Assembly (NCBI RefSeq): GCF_000372725.1
Contig: NW_005198751.1
Location: 529,690-593,689 of the forward strand
Origin: Emiliania huxleyi CCMP1516
Lineage: Eukaryota; Haptophyta; Isochrysidales; Noelaerhabdaceae
Direction: 5' to 3'
Length of the DNA stretch: 64,000 nucleotides
The position numbers and the translations under genes are program-made. The number at the start of each line of letters is the position of its first letter. Within the stretch, counting starts at the first letter, position 1. The notes under the pieces were generated by a model. It was given only the letters and a program-made list of their open reading frames with translations. It was not told the origin of the DNA and ran no database searches. Below are positions 9,411-19,800 of the stretch, piece by piece.

Positions 9411-9749
9411 GCAGGAGGGTGTGGGTGCGGGGGGCGCATTACCCGCCTGAGGCTGAGCCAAGTGTTGTTTCGTTCGTGGTGGATGGGCCCACATATTGGC
9501 ACTCTTTGAGCGGCGCGTGGCGCGGTGGGGGCTCCTGTGCACACTCTGTCTTGGTGTGGAGGTGCGAGGGTTGCCCCCGCCCCTCAAAGCGCCCCCACTT
9601 TGCGTGTGTAGAAGTTTACCTGATGAGACCCCGGCTCTCTCTCGTCTCTGGACTCTGTGCCGCGCTGTGTGCCCCTTCTTGTCTCTCGCTACCTCTAATT
9701 ATCACTGTCATTTGGAGATGGAGCCAGCCAACGCAAGGGGCCCGACTCG
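9411..9749. other. Spacer downstream of the RCC1 gene
   Basis: Nothing recognised. Confidence 0.3.
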
Positions 9750-10464
9750 TCAACCACGGCCATATCGACTCGCTAATGTAAACACACGGCCTCGCTCCCC
9801 CGGCCTTGAGCAAGGGAATATGAAGAGTATCGCTGTGCCCAGCACGGACGCCGTCAAAAACAGGCCGGCTGTGGCGGAAGCCTCAGAGAGGACCTCCACC
9901 CAGCCCTTCCGGTGTCGTTGCGTGCAAGTGAAGAGACCGGAGCGGAGTGTGCTCGGAGGGCTCGTGTGCATACTTGCGCCTGCACAAGGCAAGCCGAACC
10001 CGCCGGATACGCACTGACCTACGGGGTCGCCCGGATTGAAGGCCATCTCACGGCCAGACATCGCAGTGTAGCCGGCGGGGCACGCGTCGCTCAGGTCGCA
10101 CGTCGGAGCATACGTGCAGCAGGTGGGCGTGTTGTTGACGTGTATTCCGGGAATTGACCCCGGGCTGGCCGTCGGGACAACGGGGCTGAGGCAGCCAGCC
10201 GTCCTCGCTGGTCCAACCAGTGTCTGAACCGCAGACCCACGGCCGTCGCCGGACGCAGTCGAATCCGTGGACCATTTCCGCGGTCTTCCATTGGACATGC
10301 GACCACATCGCGAGAGGGTTACGCGGATTGCTCGCCTGGGAGCCGACCGGCAGCGGCCCCGGCCCCGGCCCCAAAGGGGTACGGTCTGGCTCCGGCGACG
10401 GCTCTGGCTCCGGCCAGTAACTCGCGTAGTCTGAGCTCCAGCAGGTATCAGCAGTGAGTTTCAC
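9750..10464 (-). CDS. Possible Cys-rich membrane protein fragment, frame-broken
   Basis: Two overlapping minus-strand frames resemble parts of one extracellular protein. The upstream frame (10464 down to about 10230) encodes CWSSDYASYWPEPEPSPEP and DCVRRRPWVCGSDTGW. The downstream frame (10298-9750) encodes CCTYAPTCDLSDACPAGY, QCVSGGFGLPC and a hydrophobic stretch, AGLFLTASVLGTAILFIF, that could span a membrane. Both have Cys spacing and Pro/Glu repeats typical of secreted algal proteins. No family is recognised and the join between frames (intron or frameshift) is not resolved. Confidence 0.3.
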
Positions 10465-10816
10465 CGCCAGTTATCTGCGCCTCCGTTCGTCGCTCTCGTA
10501 CTTGATCGTCAGGCCGTGCTCTCACGTCCGCCGGAGCTACCTCGGCTATCGGCACCATTTTACAAGTTTGACCCAATGACCGCCGACATGGCAATGTCGC
10601 TCGGCGCTCGCTGGCTCCGTGGATGCTTGTGCTGCGGAGCAATCCAGGCGCACTTTGGCACCCGGCGGCAACGACTTGCGGCGTCAGCGTTCGAACGGTT
10701 GTGTTGATTTGCTCTTGCTCCGCGGTATCTAGCCGGCGCGCTCCGCGCGGGTGTCCAGCTAGCGCGCTCCGCCCGTATGTCCAGGTAGCACCAGCGCGCT
10801 CCGCGCGCACCATATC
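10465..10816. other. Spacer downstream of the kelch gene
   Basis: No gene recognised. 10730-10815 contains short reiterations of GCGCTCCGC. Confidence 0.3.
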
Positions 10817-12017
10817 TCAGTGCCTATGCTTATAGCCACTAAAAGCTCGTTTCTGCAGCTTGGACGCCACGGTGATGCCCTGAAAAGATCGTGCGGTCGT
10901 CAACGGCGCAGCCGCCTCCCACGCGTTCGTCGCGGGGTCGTATCGCTCAAGCGAGCTGAGGGCCTCGTTCTCGTCGTTGCCGCCCATAACGTACAACTTG
11001 CCATTGAGTACCGCAGCTGCGAGGTTTGCGCGAGCCGCCGCCATCGGCGCCACCGCCTCCCAGGCATCCAGCGCCGGGTCGTACCGCTCCACCGACGCGA
11101 GCTGAGGCGGCCGTCGTCGTCGTTGTAGCCTCCCACAGCGTACAGCTTGCCGTCGAGCACAGCGACGCCGACAGCGCTCCTCGCCGCCATCATCGGCGCC
11201 ACCGCCTTCCACGCGTTCGTCGCCGGGTCGTACCGCTCGACTGAGCTGAGGTCGCTGCCGTTGTAGCCGCCGTTAGCGTACAGCTTGCCGTCGAGCACCG
11301 CCATGGTGTGATACCCGCGCGCCTCCGCCATCGGCGCCACCGCCTCCCACGCGTCCGCCGCCGGGTCGTACCGCTCCACCGAGGTGAGGAAGCCACCGTC
11401 GTACCCACTCCCCCGCCCGCCAACAGCGTACAGCTTGCCGTCGAGCACCACCACGGCGTGATTCTCGTGTGGTGTCGCCATTGGCGCCACAGCCTCCCAC
11501 GACTTCGTAGCCAAGTCGTACCGCTCCACCAGGTTGGAAGCTGCGCCTTCCGCCTCCTCGTTTTGGCCGCCCGCCGCGTAGAGCTTGCCATCGAGGACCG
11601 TCATGCGTTCAATCCGTGCCGTCGGCATCGGCGCCATCGCCCACGCGTTTGTTGAAGGGTCGTACCGCTCCAGCGAGTTGACAGTCCCACCCTCGCTGTC
11701 GTGGCCGCCGAACACGAGCAGGCGCGGCCTCTCGCGCTTCTTCAGCGTCTCCTTCCAGCCGCGGCGCCACGCGCGGCACGTCCCCTTGGCGGCGTGCTCC
11801 TTGGTCGGCAGCTCGGCGAGGATGTGCGGGGCGAGGTCCGGCGAGAGAGAGGAGTACCTCGGAGAGCACCCACTCGGGCTGCTCCACGAGCCGTGCGGCG
11901 TGCTCCTCCGCCACGCGCATTGCGGCGGCGCTCCAGAGGGGCGCCTGCGCCTCGATGAAGGCGACGAGCTGCGAGAGGCCACGGAGACAGGCGGGCGCCG
12001 ATGCGGTGGGAGGCCAT
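10817..12017 (-). pseudogene. F-box/kelch-repeat protein, frame-broken
   Basis: The minus strand encodes an N-terminal helix-rich part (SQLVAFIEAQAPLWSAAAMR, EHAARLVEQPEWVLSEVLL), an F-box-like segment (DLAPHILAELPTKEHAAKGT then CRAWRRGW), and six kelch blades with the repeat LDGKLYAVGG...VERYDPATNAWEAVAPM. Such proteins usually act as substrate adaptors or scaffolds. The reading frame is broken twice: near 11850 between the EWVLSEVLL and DLAPHILAEL parts, and near 11100, where five extra bases (GCGTC) interrupt GRLSS|VERYDP. The last frame then runs to a stop at 10817 (FSGYKHRH). Either a decaying paralogue or assembly errors; the conserved blades argue the breaks are recent. Confidence 0.65.
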
Positions 12018-12343
12018 CGGCGGGGTCAGCAGAGTCTTGAGGAGCGATTTTCTTTTGGGGAAAAGGCGAATCTTCTTTTCTTTCCAGGCCGCTTCGTTCG
12101 TAGTGCCAGTGGTGCGGGTGATTCTTTCTGTGCTAAAATTCTTTCTGGTGTGGTGAGCCGGTGTGTGTGCCAGTCCGCGCCAGTCCGCGTCCTTGTCGTG
12201 CCAGTGTGCTGTGAGAGAGGCTTGTATTTTAAGAATGCGGGGGATAAAATTCTTTCAGTGCGCGCCAGTCCAGTTCCCAGTGTTGTGCGAGGAATTTTTT
12301 TCTAAAATCCTTTTCTTCGCGCGCGAATTCTTCTGAACCCGCC
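12018..12343. other. Divergent intergenic region between kelch gene and NOL9
   Basis: Contains two TAAAATTCTTT boxes (12134-12144, 12245-12255) and the longer promoter-like motif at 12277-12313, all in the NOL9 direction. Nothing else recognised. Confidence 0.45.
12277..12313 (+). promoter_or_regulatory. Putative upstream motif CCAGTGTTGTGCGAGG ... TAAAATCCTTTT
   Basis: Lies 31-67 bases before the NOL9 ATG. The same two-part motif is found before WDR82 (24275-24311 and 24353-24393, minus) and ABCG (46229-46262, minus), always oriented toward the gene. It could be a core promoter element or a piece of a dispersed repeat. Confidence 0.45.
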
Positions 12344-13930
12344 ATGGGCCCCCGCAAGCGACGACGCTCTGGTGGCGACGCGTCCAGGCAAACGCGCCTG
12401 GCTGCCGCCCCGGCCGCCTCCGAGGCCGGGCCGCCAGCCGCGGACGCCGCCTACGTCGAGGTTGCCGTCTCGCCGCTGCAGCCGCTCGCCTTTCTCGGCT
12501 CGGCGGAGCTCCGCGTGGTGCAGGGCTCGCTCTGCGTCCTTGGCTCGCACTTGAGCGCCGACTCGGGCTGGTGTGCCGTGCACTCGCCCGCCGGAGGCTT
12601 GCCACTGGCGCTGCAGGCGCGTCGGGTAGATGTCGGGTAGATGTCCCACCGACACGGCGCGAGGCAGCCCGAGAGACCGACCCACCGCCGCGCCGAGAGA
12701 CCGACCCGCCGCCCGCGCCCGCCGCAGACCCTCTCCTCGGTCTCTGCGAGCGCGACGGTGCATGTGCGTGCCATCGACCCGGCGCCCGAGCACCTCGCCG
12801 CCAGCAGTCCGGACGCACCCGCGGCTCCCGCCGACTGCAGCGAGTCTGCCGCTAGCGGCGAGGCGGCGGCAGACTCGGAGGCGGCAGAGCCGGGCGGCGG
12901 TGCGGCGGCTTGTGTGGCGGCGGAGGTGGCTGCAGCCGTGCTATACCCTGGTGCCGCACTCTCGCCTGTAGGGCCGCTGCCGGACCGGCCTCGCGCGCTG
13001 CTGGAATCGCTCGTCGAGGAGGAGGAGGGCGAGGAGGAGGAGTGCGAGGAGGGCGAGGAGGAGGGCGAGGAGGGCGAGGAGGAGGGCATGGGCGAAGAGG
13101 TGGAGGAGGCGGAGGAGTGGGCTGGCGAGGCGGACGGGGAGCGGGCGGCCGCAGCGGCGGCGGAGCAGGCGGACGGCCCCGGTGCGGCCAGCCTTGCCGA
13201 GCCGTCTCCCGCAGCTGCGGCTGCGCCTGGCGTCTCCGGCGAAGAGGCCGCACCCGCCACCGGCGCGGAGGCGTCAGCGCCGACGGCGGTGGCGGACGCG
13301 CTCTGCTCGTCTCTGCGCCTCCAGCTCCTCCCGCCCACCGCCGCCGGACGCGTGTGCCGGCTCGGCGCGCTCCTGCCATGCGGCTGGGAGGAGGGGGTCG
13401 AGGCCGCGCTGCGCCACGTCGGCGAGCGGTCGGCCGGCGGGCGAGGGGGAGGGCCGGCGGTGGTGGTGGTGGTGGGAGCGCGGAACAGCGGCAAGTCGAG
13501 CTTCCTCCGCCTCCTCGCCAACGCAGTCCTCGCCAACGCGGCGCTCCGGCGCCCCTCTGGCCCGCCCGCAGTGGGGCTGCTCGACTGCGACGTCGGGCAG
13601 CCAGAGCTCGGTGAGAGAGATGCGGCGAGAGATGCGCCGAGAGATCGGCACCGAGGTTGCCCGGACAGCCCTGAGCTGCTCGGCGGGAGCCCGCCGCACC
13701 CCCCTCCCCTCTCCCGCCTCCCCCTCCTCCGCTGCTCGTGCCGCTGCGCAGGCCCGGCCGGACTCCTCTCCCTCCGCACCCTGCACGAGCCTCTCCTCGG
13801 CCCTCCCCTCGCCCACCGCCGCGCGGCGCACGTCGCCGCCGACGCGGCCGTCTGCTTCGGCGCCGCGTCGCCCGCCGCCGACCCGCGCGCCTACGTCGCC
13901 GCCGCAGCCCACCTCGCGACGGTGCACGCG

Positions 13931-13965
<35 letters not shown>

Positions 13966-15549
13966 CGGCGAGGGCGGCGAGGGAGCGCCTCCTCTGCTGG
14001 TCAACACGTGCGGCTGGGTGCAGGGCCTCGGCGCGTGGCGCATCTCCCCATATCTCCCCATATCTCCCCATATCTCCCCATATATCCCCATATCTCCCCA
14101 TATCTCGGCGCGTGGACCAACCCGCTGCGCCAGGCCTGCGGGTGGCGCGCCCCCTCAACCCGCACTCGCCCCGCCCCGCAGGCCTGCAGCTCCTCACCGA
14201 CCTCGTCGCCACGCTGCGCCCGACGGCGCTGCTCGTCCTCGAGCGGGCCGACGGCGCGGCGCCCTTCCCGCTCGACCACTTGCTGCGCGGCTGGCGCGCC
14301 GAGGAGGCTACGGCCGCCGCCGCGCCGGCGCCGCCCCCCGCCGTGCTTCGCGTGCCTGCGCTCCAGCCGACCGACTGGCCTGCCCCGCCCGGGGGGGGGC
14401 GGGCGGAGCCGCCGCCGTCGGCGTCCGACGCGCGCGAGATGGTGCGCTCCCCTCCTCACCCGCGCAGCGCCGCCTCACCCCCGCCCGGCTCCGCCGAGGG
14501 ACGCCCCTTCTTCTGACGAAGCCGCTCTCGACCCGGCAAAGGAGCGCAGCCCCTCATCCTGCCCGACTTCTGGGGGGTGCCGCTTTCGCCCAGGGCAGCC
14601 CCGACGCTAAATATTAGAGTACTCGCCCCCCCGCCGGACCTCCACGCCCNNNNNNNNNNNNNNNNNNNNNNNNNNNNNNNNNNNNNNNNNNNNNNNNNNN
14701 NNNNNNNNNNNNNNNNNNNNNNNNNNNNNNNNNNNNNNNNNNNNNNNNNCCCTCCAAGCAGAGGTCAGGTCTCTCTTTATCGGACGAGGGGAGAGGGGCC
14801 CCATTTGCTCTCACCTTGCATCCGCGTGAGTACGTGTCTGGCGCGGATGATCAGGGCTCCAGGGCTCGAGTTACGTGTGAGTTGCAGAGCCCCCCCCCCC
14901 CCCCCGTGCGTGCCGCCCCACGCGCATACTCTTTAATCACTCGACTGTTGAGCAGCTGACGACGGCCCATCGACTAGGCGCTGCTCGCCTACTTTGAATG
15001 GATGAATGAATTAATTAACCCATCGACTAGGCGCTGCTCGCCTACTTTGGCGCGCTGCCGCGCGGTGTGCGGGGCCTCCCACCCAGCAGCCGCGGGTACG
15101 CCTCCGCACCCTGGCAAGCGGCCATCTCGCGCCTGCTCCGCGAGCCCCCGCTGGCGGCGAGGCTGAGCGAGCTCGAGGTGCGGCTGCTGCACCAGCCGCC
15201 GCTGCCCGAGGGCGAGCTGCTGCGCTCGCTCAACGCAGCGGTCGTCGGGCTCGCGGCGCGGGGCGGCGAGGGGGAGGCGGATGAGTGCCTCGGGCTCGGC
15301 ATCGTGCGCGCCGTCGACCCCGCGAGCGAAAGCTTGCTCCTCGTCACGCCCGTGCCGCCCGCCGCGCTGGCCCGGGCGGCGGTGTTGCTACGCGGCTCGC
15401 TCGAGCTGCCGGTGGCGCTGCTGCAGCCGACGCCGCTCACGCCCGCGTCGCCCTACCTCGGCGCCAACGCGCTGCGCGGCGCTGGCGCGGGCAACAAGCA
15501 GATGCGCTCGCGGAACAACATCAAGCGGGCGAGCACGCCGCGGGGCTGA
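12344..15549 (+). CDS. NOL9/GRC3-type polynucleotide 5'-kinase
   Basis: Nucleolar 5'-OH polynucleotide kinase of the Clp1/GRC3 family, needed for ITS2 processing of pre-rRNA in yeast and human. Exon 1 (12344 to about 12628) encodes MGPRKRRRSG and the N-terminal beta domain. Exon 2 (about 12728-13610) has a long acidic low-complexity segment, then Walker A GARNSGKSSF (about 13474) and GLLDCDVGQPEL, the family's D-G-Q-P motif. A later exon (about 13752-14030) gives LLVNTCGWVQGLGAW, matching the NTxGWxxGxG motif; its following intron is a run of ATCTCCCCAT. The next exon has LQLLTDLVATLRPTALLVLE. The part after about 14440 is disturbed by the assembly gap at 14650. The final exon (about 15031-15549) encodes LGLGIVRAVDPASESLLLVT and ends NKQMRSRNNIKRASTPRG, as in NOL9 C-termini. 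Confidence 0.8.
14650..14749. other. Assembly gap (100 N)
   Basis: Exactly 100 N, so the length is conventional and the true gap size is unknown. It falls in a NOL9 intron or hides a short exon; a C-homopolymer at about 14890-14905 nearby may explain the break. Confidence 0.99.
14966..15049 (+). repeat. Perfect 31-bp direct repeat at the last NOL9 splice acceptor
   Basis: 14966-14996 and 15019-15049 are identical; each contains an acceptor CGACTAG followed by the coding start GCGCTGCTCGCCTACTTTG. They are separated by 22 bp of A+T-rich sequence. Use of the second acceptor (15030) leads into ALLAYFGALPRG in frame; the first leads out of frame. Confidence 0.85.
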
Positions 15550-16018
15550 GGGGCAGGGGCGGTTCATCGTCGTGTGTGTACGGTCACTCGATACGGTCAC
15601 GGGTGGCTGAAAGAACTGAAAGAGGGGGTCAGATGTGTCACAGTGATAACTGATATCTCAGACTGACCAGTGTCCCCGGGAGTGTGCAGTGCAGTGAAAC
15701 ACTGAAAACGAAGCTGTGAACGAAGTGTGCGCCGCGCGCGCCCGGACGACTGGGCGTGGTGGGTCTCGCTCGCCTTTTCGTTTTTTCGGACGCTTCTGAG
15801 TTCTGACTTCTGTAAGAAACACGACGTAAACACACAACCCCTGAAAGAGCAAACTGTAAGACATGGCAGTCGCGCTGCCTCGGCTGCGTACAAGTGGGCA
15901 AAGAGAGAGAGTGGGAAACGGGCGCGGGCGACGCGCTCAAAGTCTGCTGTGCGGGCACAAAGGCAACTCGCTTAAGATCTCCATGCTGCATGCAAGTGGA
16001 GTACACCGACCGCTCAGG
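15550..16018. other. Convergent 3' region between NOL9 and RPB1
   Basis: No gene recognised. It should hold both 3' UTRs and polyadenylation sites; no AATAAA is obvious. Confidence 0.4.
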
Positions 16019-16891
16019 TCAGTCGCCAGGACTGTACGCCGGCGACGTCGGGCTGTAGGCCGGCGACGTCGGCGAGTACGCCGGCGACGTCGGCGAGTAC
16101 GCCGGCGACGTCGGGCTGTACGCCGGCGAGGTCGGGCTGTACGCCGGCGACGTCGGGCTGTACGCCGGTGACGTCGGGCTGTAGGCCGGCGAGGTCCTAT
16201 AGGGTGCAAACCATCCGGGCGTGAGAACGAGTGGGACTCCGTCGCGTCTTCCCGCGGCGAGAAGGCGCACGGGCTGTACGCGGGCGAGGTCGGCGAGTAC
16301 GCCGGCGACGTCCTACAGTGCAACCCATCAAACGTGCGAACGAGTGGGACTCGGATCGTGCCGTCTCGCCGAGTGAGGAAACGCACGGGCTGTACGCGGG
16401 TGACGTCGGCGAGTACGCCGGAGAGGTCCTGCGAACAAACCACTCGTGAGGCGAGAGGGTCTCGGAGGCGCGCTTCTCCTCCGCAGCAGCGAGGCGCACG
16501 GGCTGTAGGCAGGCGAGGTCGGCGAGTAGCTCGGCGAAGTCCTACAGTGCAGCGGCCATTCCAGCGTGAGACAAGTGTGGCTCCGCCCGCCTCTCTTTGC
16601 GCCGGAAGAGGCGCACGGGCTGTAGCTCGGCGACGTCGGGCTGTAGCTCGGACTGGTCGGGCTGTAGCTCGGACTGGTCGGCGAGTAGCTCGGCGAGGTC
16701 CTATTTAGCCCAAGAGTCGGGCGTGCGACGAGCGGGACTCCGTCGCGCCCCTTCTCCTCCGAGGTATGGCGCACGGGCTGTACGCGGGCGAGGTCGGCGA
16801 GTACGCCGGAGACGTCCTGCAGTGCAACCCATTCGGGCGTGAGACCGAGCGGGCTCCCCCCTCCCCCCCTCCGCGGCGGCGAGAGGCGCAC
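16019..16891 (-). repeat. RPB1 C-terminal domain encoded by an array of repeated exon-intron units
   Basis: Exons at 16775-16816, 16500-16541, 16387-16428 and 16271-16312 are each exactly 42 nt (two heptads); 16617-16700 is 84 nt (four); the last, 16019-16196, has eight heptads plus GD and stop. Introns 16817-16891, 16701-16774, 16542-16616, 16429-16499, 16313-16386 and 16197-16270 are 71-75 nt, all begin GTGCG and end AG|GAC, and resemble each other internally (CCTC...CGAGTCCCACTCGTTC...TGGGTTGCAC...). Confidence 0.92.
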
Positions 16892-19800
16892 GGGGAGTAG
16901 GCCGGGCTCGTCGGCGAGTAGCCCGGCGAGGTGGGCGAGTAGGACGGCGAGGTGGCCGCGTAGGCGGGGCTCGTCGGGGAGTACGCCGGGCTTGTCGGCG
17001 AGTAGCTCGGCGACGTGGGCGAGTAGGACGGCGACGTCGGGCTGTAGTTGCCATCGCCGCCGCCGCCGCCGCCGTGGAAGGGCGAGAAGCCGCCGTCGCC
17101 CGGCCCGGGAGAGAAGGCGGCGCCGCCGGGGCCGGGCGAGAAGGCGGCGCCGCCGGGGCCGGGCGAGAAGGCGGGCGTCATCCCGCCGATGAAGGGCGAC
17201 TGCGAGTAAGGCGTCATCCCGCCCGGCGTCATCGCGCCGACCGCGCCGGGAGACATGCCGGCGAGGCCGTCGCCGTCGAAGAGAGGGTCAAAGTCGGTGG
17301 GCTGCGCCAGCTCGAGCATGTCGGTGTTGAGGAAGAGCTCAAACTCGCCGGTGCCGATCGGCGCGAGCTGGCCGAGCATGATGTTCTCCGAGACGCCCTG
17401 CATCAGGTCCGCCTCGGAGAAGCAGGCCGCCTCCATCAGCACGTCGACCGTCTCCTCGAAAGAGCAGCGCGCGAGGGCGCCGTTGTCGACGCGGTTGATT
17501 CCGTGGCGCGTGACCGAGAGCAGGTGGCCGCGGTACGTCATCACGTCGCACAGGATGGCCAGGTGGCGGTAGTTGACGTACGAGCCGTCAAACTCGATCA
17601 CCGAGCGCAGCTCGCCGAGCAGCGCCTGCCGCACCGCCTCGACCCCGAGGTTGCGGATGATCTCGCAAATGTCGTTCGACATGAGCCGCGTGTGGTCGAT
17701 CCGCCGGTCGGCCGACGCGACCGCCGAGAAGTTGATCCCCTCCGTGTCGAGCACCCACTCGGTCACCATGCCGAGCGCGCCTATGGGGAGAGTTGCGAGG
17801 AGGCTCCGGGAGGGGCTCCCAGAGGCATCCACCCCGCCGCCGCGCCAAGCGCGCCCGTCACAGGGTCGACGTGCTCGCGCTTCGGCTCGCGCATGAAGAC
17901 GCGCTTGATCTTCTCGATGCCGCGCAGCGTCATCTCGGAGAGCATGTTCTGCTCGATGCGCTGCAGGAAGGTGTGCTCGACGTCCTCGTCCCCCTCCGCC
18001 TCCGCCTCCTTGTCCGCCTCGCTGTTGACGAGCCGCACGCGCAGCACCAGCCGGTCGTCGTTGTCCTCCGAGTGGATGACGTGCAGCTCGTCGCTGCCGT
18101 ACTCGGCGGAGATGCACTTCACGATGTCCTCCATCAGCAGGTTCTTGTCCGCCATCGCCTCCATGTCGAGCTCGATGCGCAGCACCCACGGCGAGATCTT
18201 TGAAAAGTCGATCTCCTCGAACGAGGTGTCGTAGTACAGACGCACGAAGTCCTCGTCCTCCTCCACCACCGTCGCGCGCTCCGCCTCGAGCGGCCGCAGC
18301 GGGTCGTACCAGATCTCGGTCTGCCTCGTCACCGAGCCGAGCGTCGTGTGCTCGAGGATCGACTGCACCTCCTTGGCCGCCTCCGAGTCGCGCGCAAACT
18401 CCTCGCGCAGAAACACGGTGAGCGACGGCGTCTTTGGCCGCTTGGAGACGTTGATGATCTCCTTGAGGCGCGGCACGCCGAGCGTGACGTTCTTGGCCGA
18501 CACGCCGGCGTAGTGGAAGGTGTTGAGCGTCATCTGCGTGGCGGGCTCGCCGATCGACTGCGCGGCCAGAGCGCCCACCATCTCGCCCGGCTGGCATCGG
18601 TGCTGCAGGAAGCGCGACTCCACCTCGCCGAGCAGCCAGTCGAAGGCCTGCGGCGTGAGGCGGTGCTCGACCAGCACGCGCCTACGGGGGCGACGGCCGC
18701 CGGCGTGTCGCGGGCGTGCCGCCGGCGCGGGGGGCGGGGGGCTCGGCCCGCCACGCGCTTGGAGGCGAGCTGCGAGCGCAGCAGCGAGAAGAAGTTGTAC
18801 GTCGCGTTGTACTGCGCCTCGACGGAGAGGGCGTCGGTGCCCTTGACGACGACGAGCTTGTCGAGGAGCGAGCGCACCTTCTTGACGATGTCGATCGGCT
18901 TGAGGTCGGACGGCTTGGACGCGTCCACCGGGTAGAGCCCCTGCGCCTTGCGCAGCAGCCGGTTCATGTTGACGGGCGAGGGCGGGTCCGCCTTGCCCTT
19001 GGCGAAGGGGCCGAGCCGCGGGTCGGTGAGGAGGCGGCGGTCCTCGAGCAGCTGCTCGAACTCCTGCCGCAGCTCCTCCTTGGCCAGCGGGTCGCGCTTG
19101 AGCTCCTCGGCGAGGCCGGGCCGCATCCACGGCTGGCCGACGGGCGACTCGTGGACGCGGCCGTAGTTTGGGTCGTCAAACTTGTGCTCGAACATCTTGC
19201 GCAGCTTGTCGATGTGCATGCCGACGTGCGCGATCTTCTGGTTCTCCAGCCGCACCGCGTCCATCCCGTCCTCGCCGTACAGGAACTGGAGCACCTCGCC
19301 CTGCGAGTTGCGCACCGTGCCGTCGTACTTGACCGTCACGCCCTCCATCGCCTTGACGAGCCGCCGCTGGATGTAGCCCGTCTCGGCGGTCTTGACGGCG
19401 GTGTCAATCAGGCCCTCGCGGCCGCCCATCGCGTGGAAGAAGAACTCCTGCGGGGTGAGGCCGCGCAGGTACGAGTTCTCGACGAAGCCGCGAGACTCGG
19501 GCCCATAGTCGTCCTTGGTGAAGTGCGGCAGCGTCCGGTTGAGGAAGCCGTACGGGATGCGCTTGCCCTCGACGTTCTGCTGGCCAACGCAGGCGATCAT
19601 CTGCGAGATGTTGATGAAGGACCCCTTCGAGCCGGTGGTGACCATGTTCTTGACGTTGTTGGTCTCCTTGAGCGACTTTTGCGCCGAGGTGCCCGCCTTG
19701 TCGCGCGCCTTGTTGAGCACCTGGTTGACGTTGTTCTCAAACGACTCGAGGATGGTGCGGCCGGGCTGGCACTCGAGCTTGTTGTTCTGCGCCTTCTCGA

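Noticed and set aside
13182-14516. Alternative plus-strand frame of 444 codons within NOL9
   Set aside because: Arg/Ser/Pro-rich shadow frame; the NOL9 frame carries Walker A and the DxGQPE-like motif.
14878-14910. C-homopolymer as a functional element
   Set aside because: Next to an assembly gap and like other homopolymers in the window; no evidence for function.
16019-16891. CTD introns as an assembly artefact of a collapsed or duplicated repeat
   Set aside because: The six introns differ from one another at many positions while keeping borders and exon phase, so they are real diverged copies.
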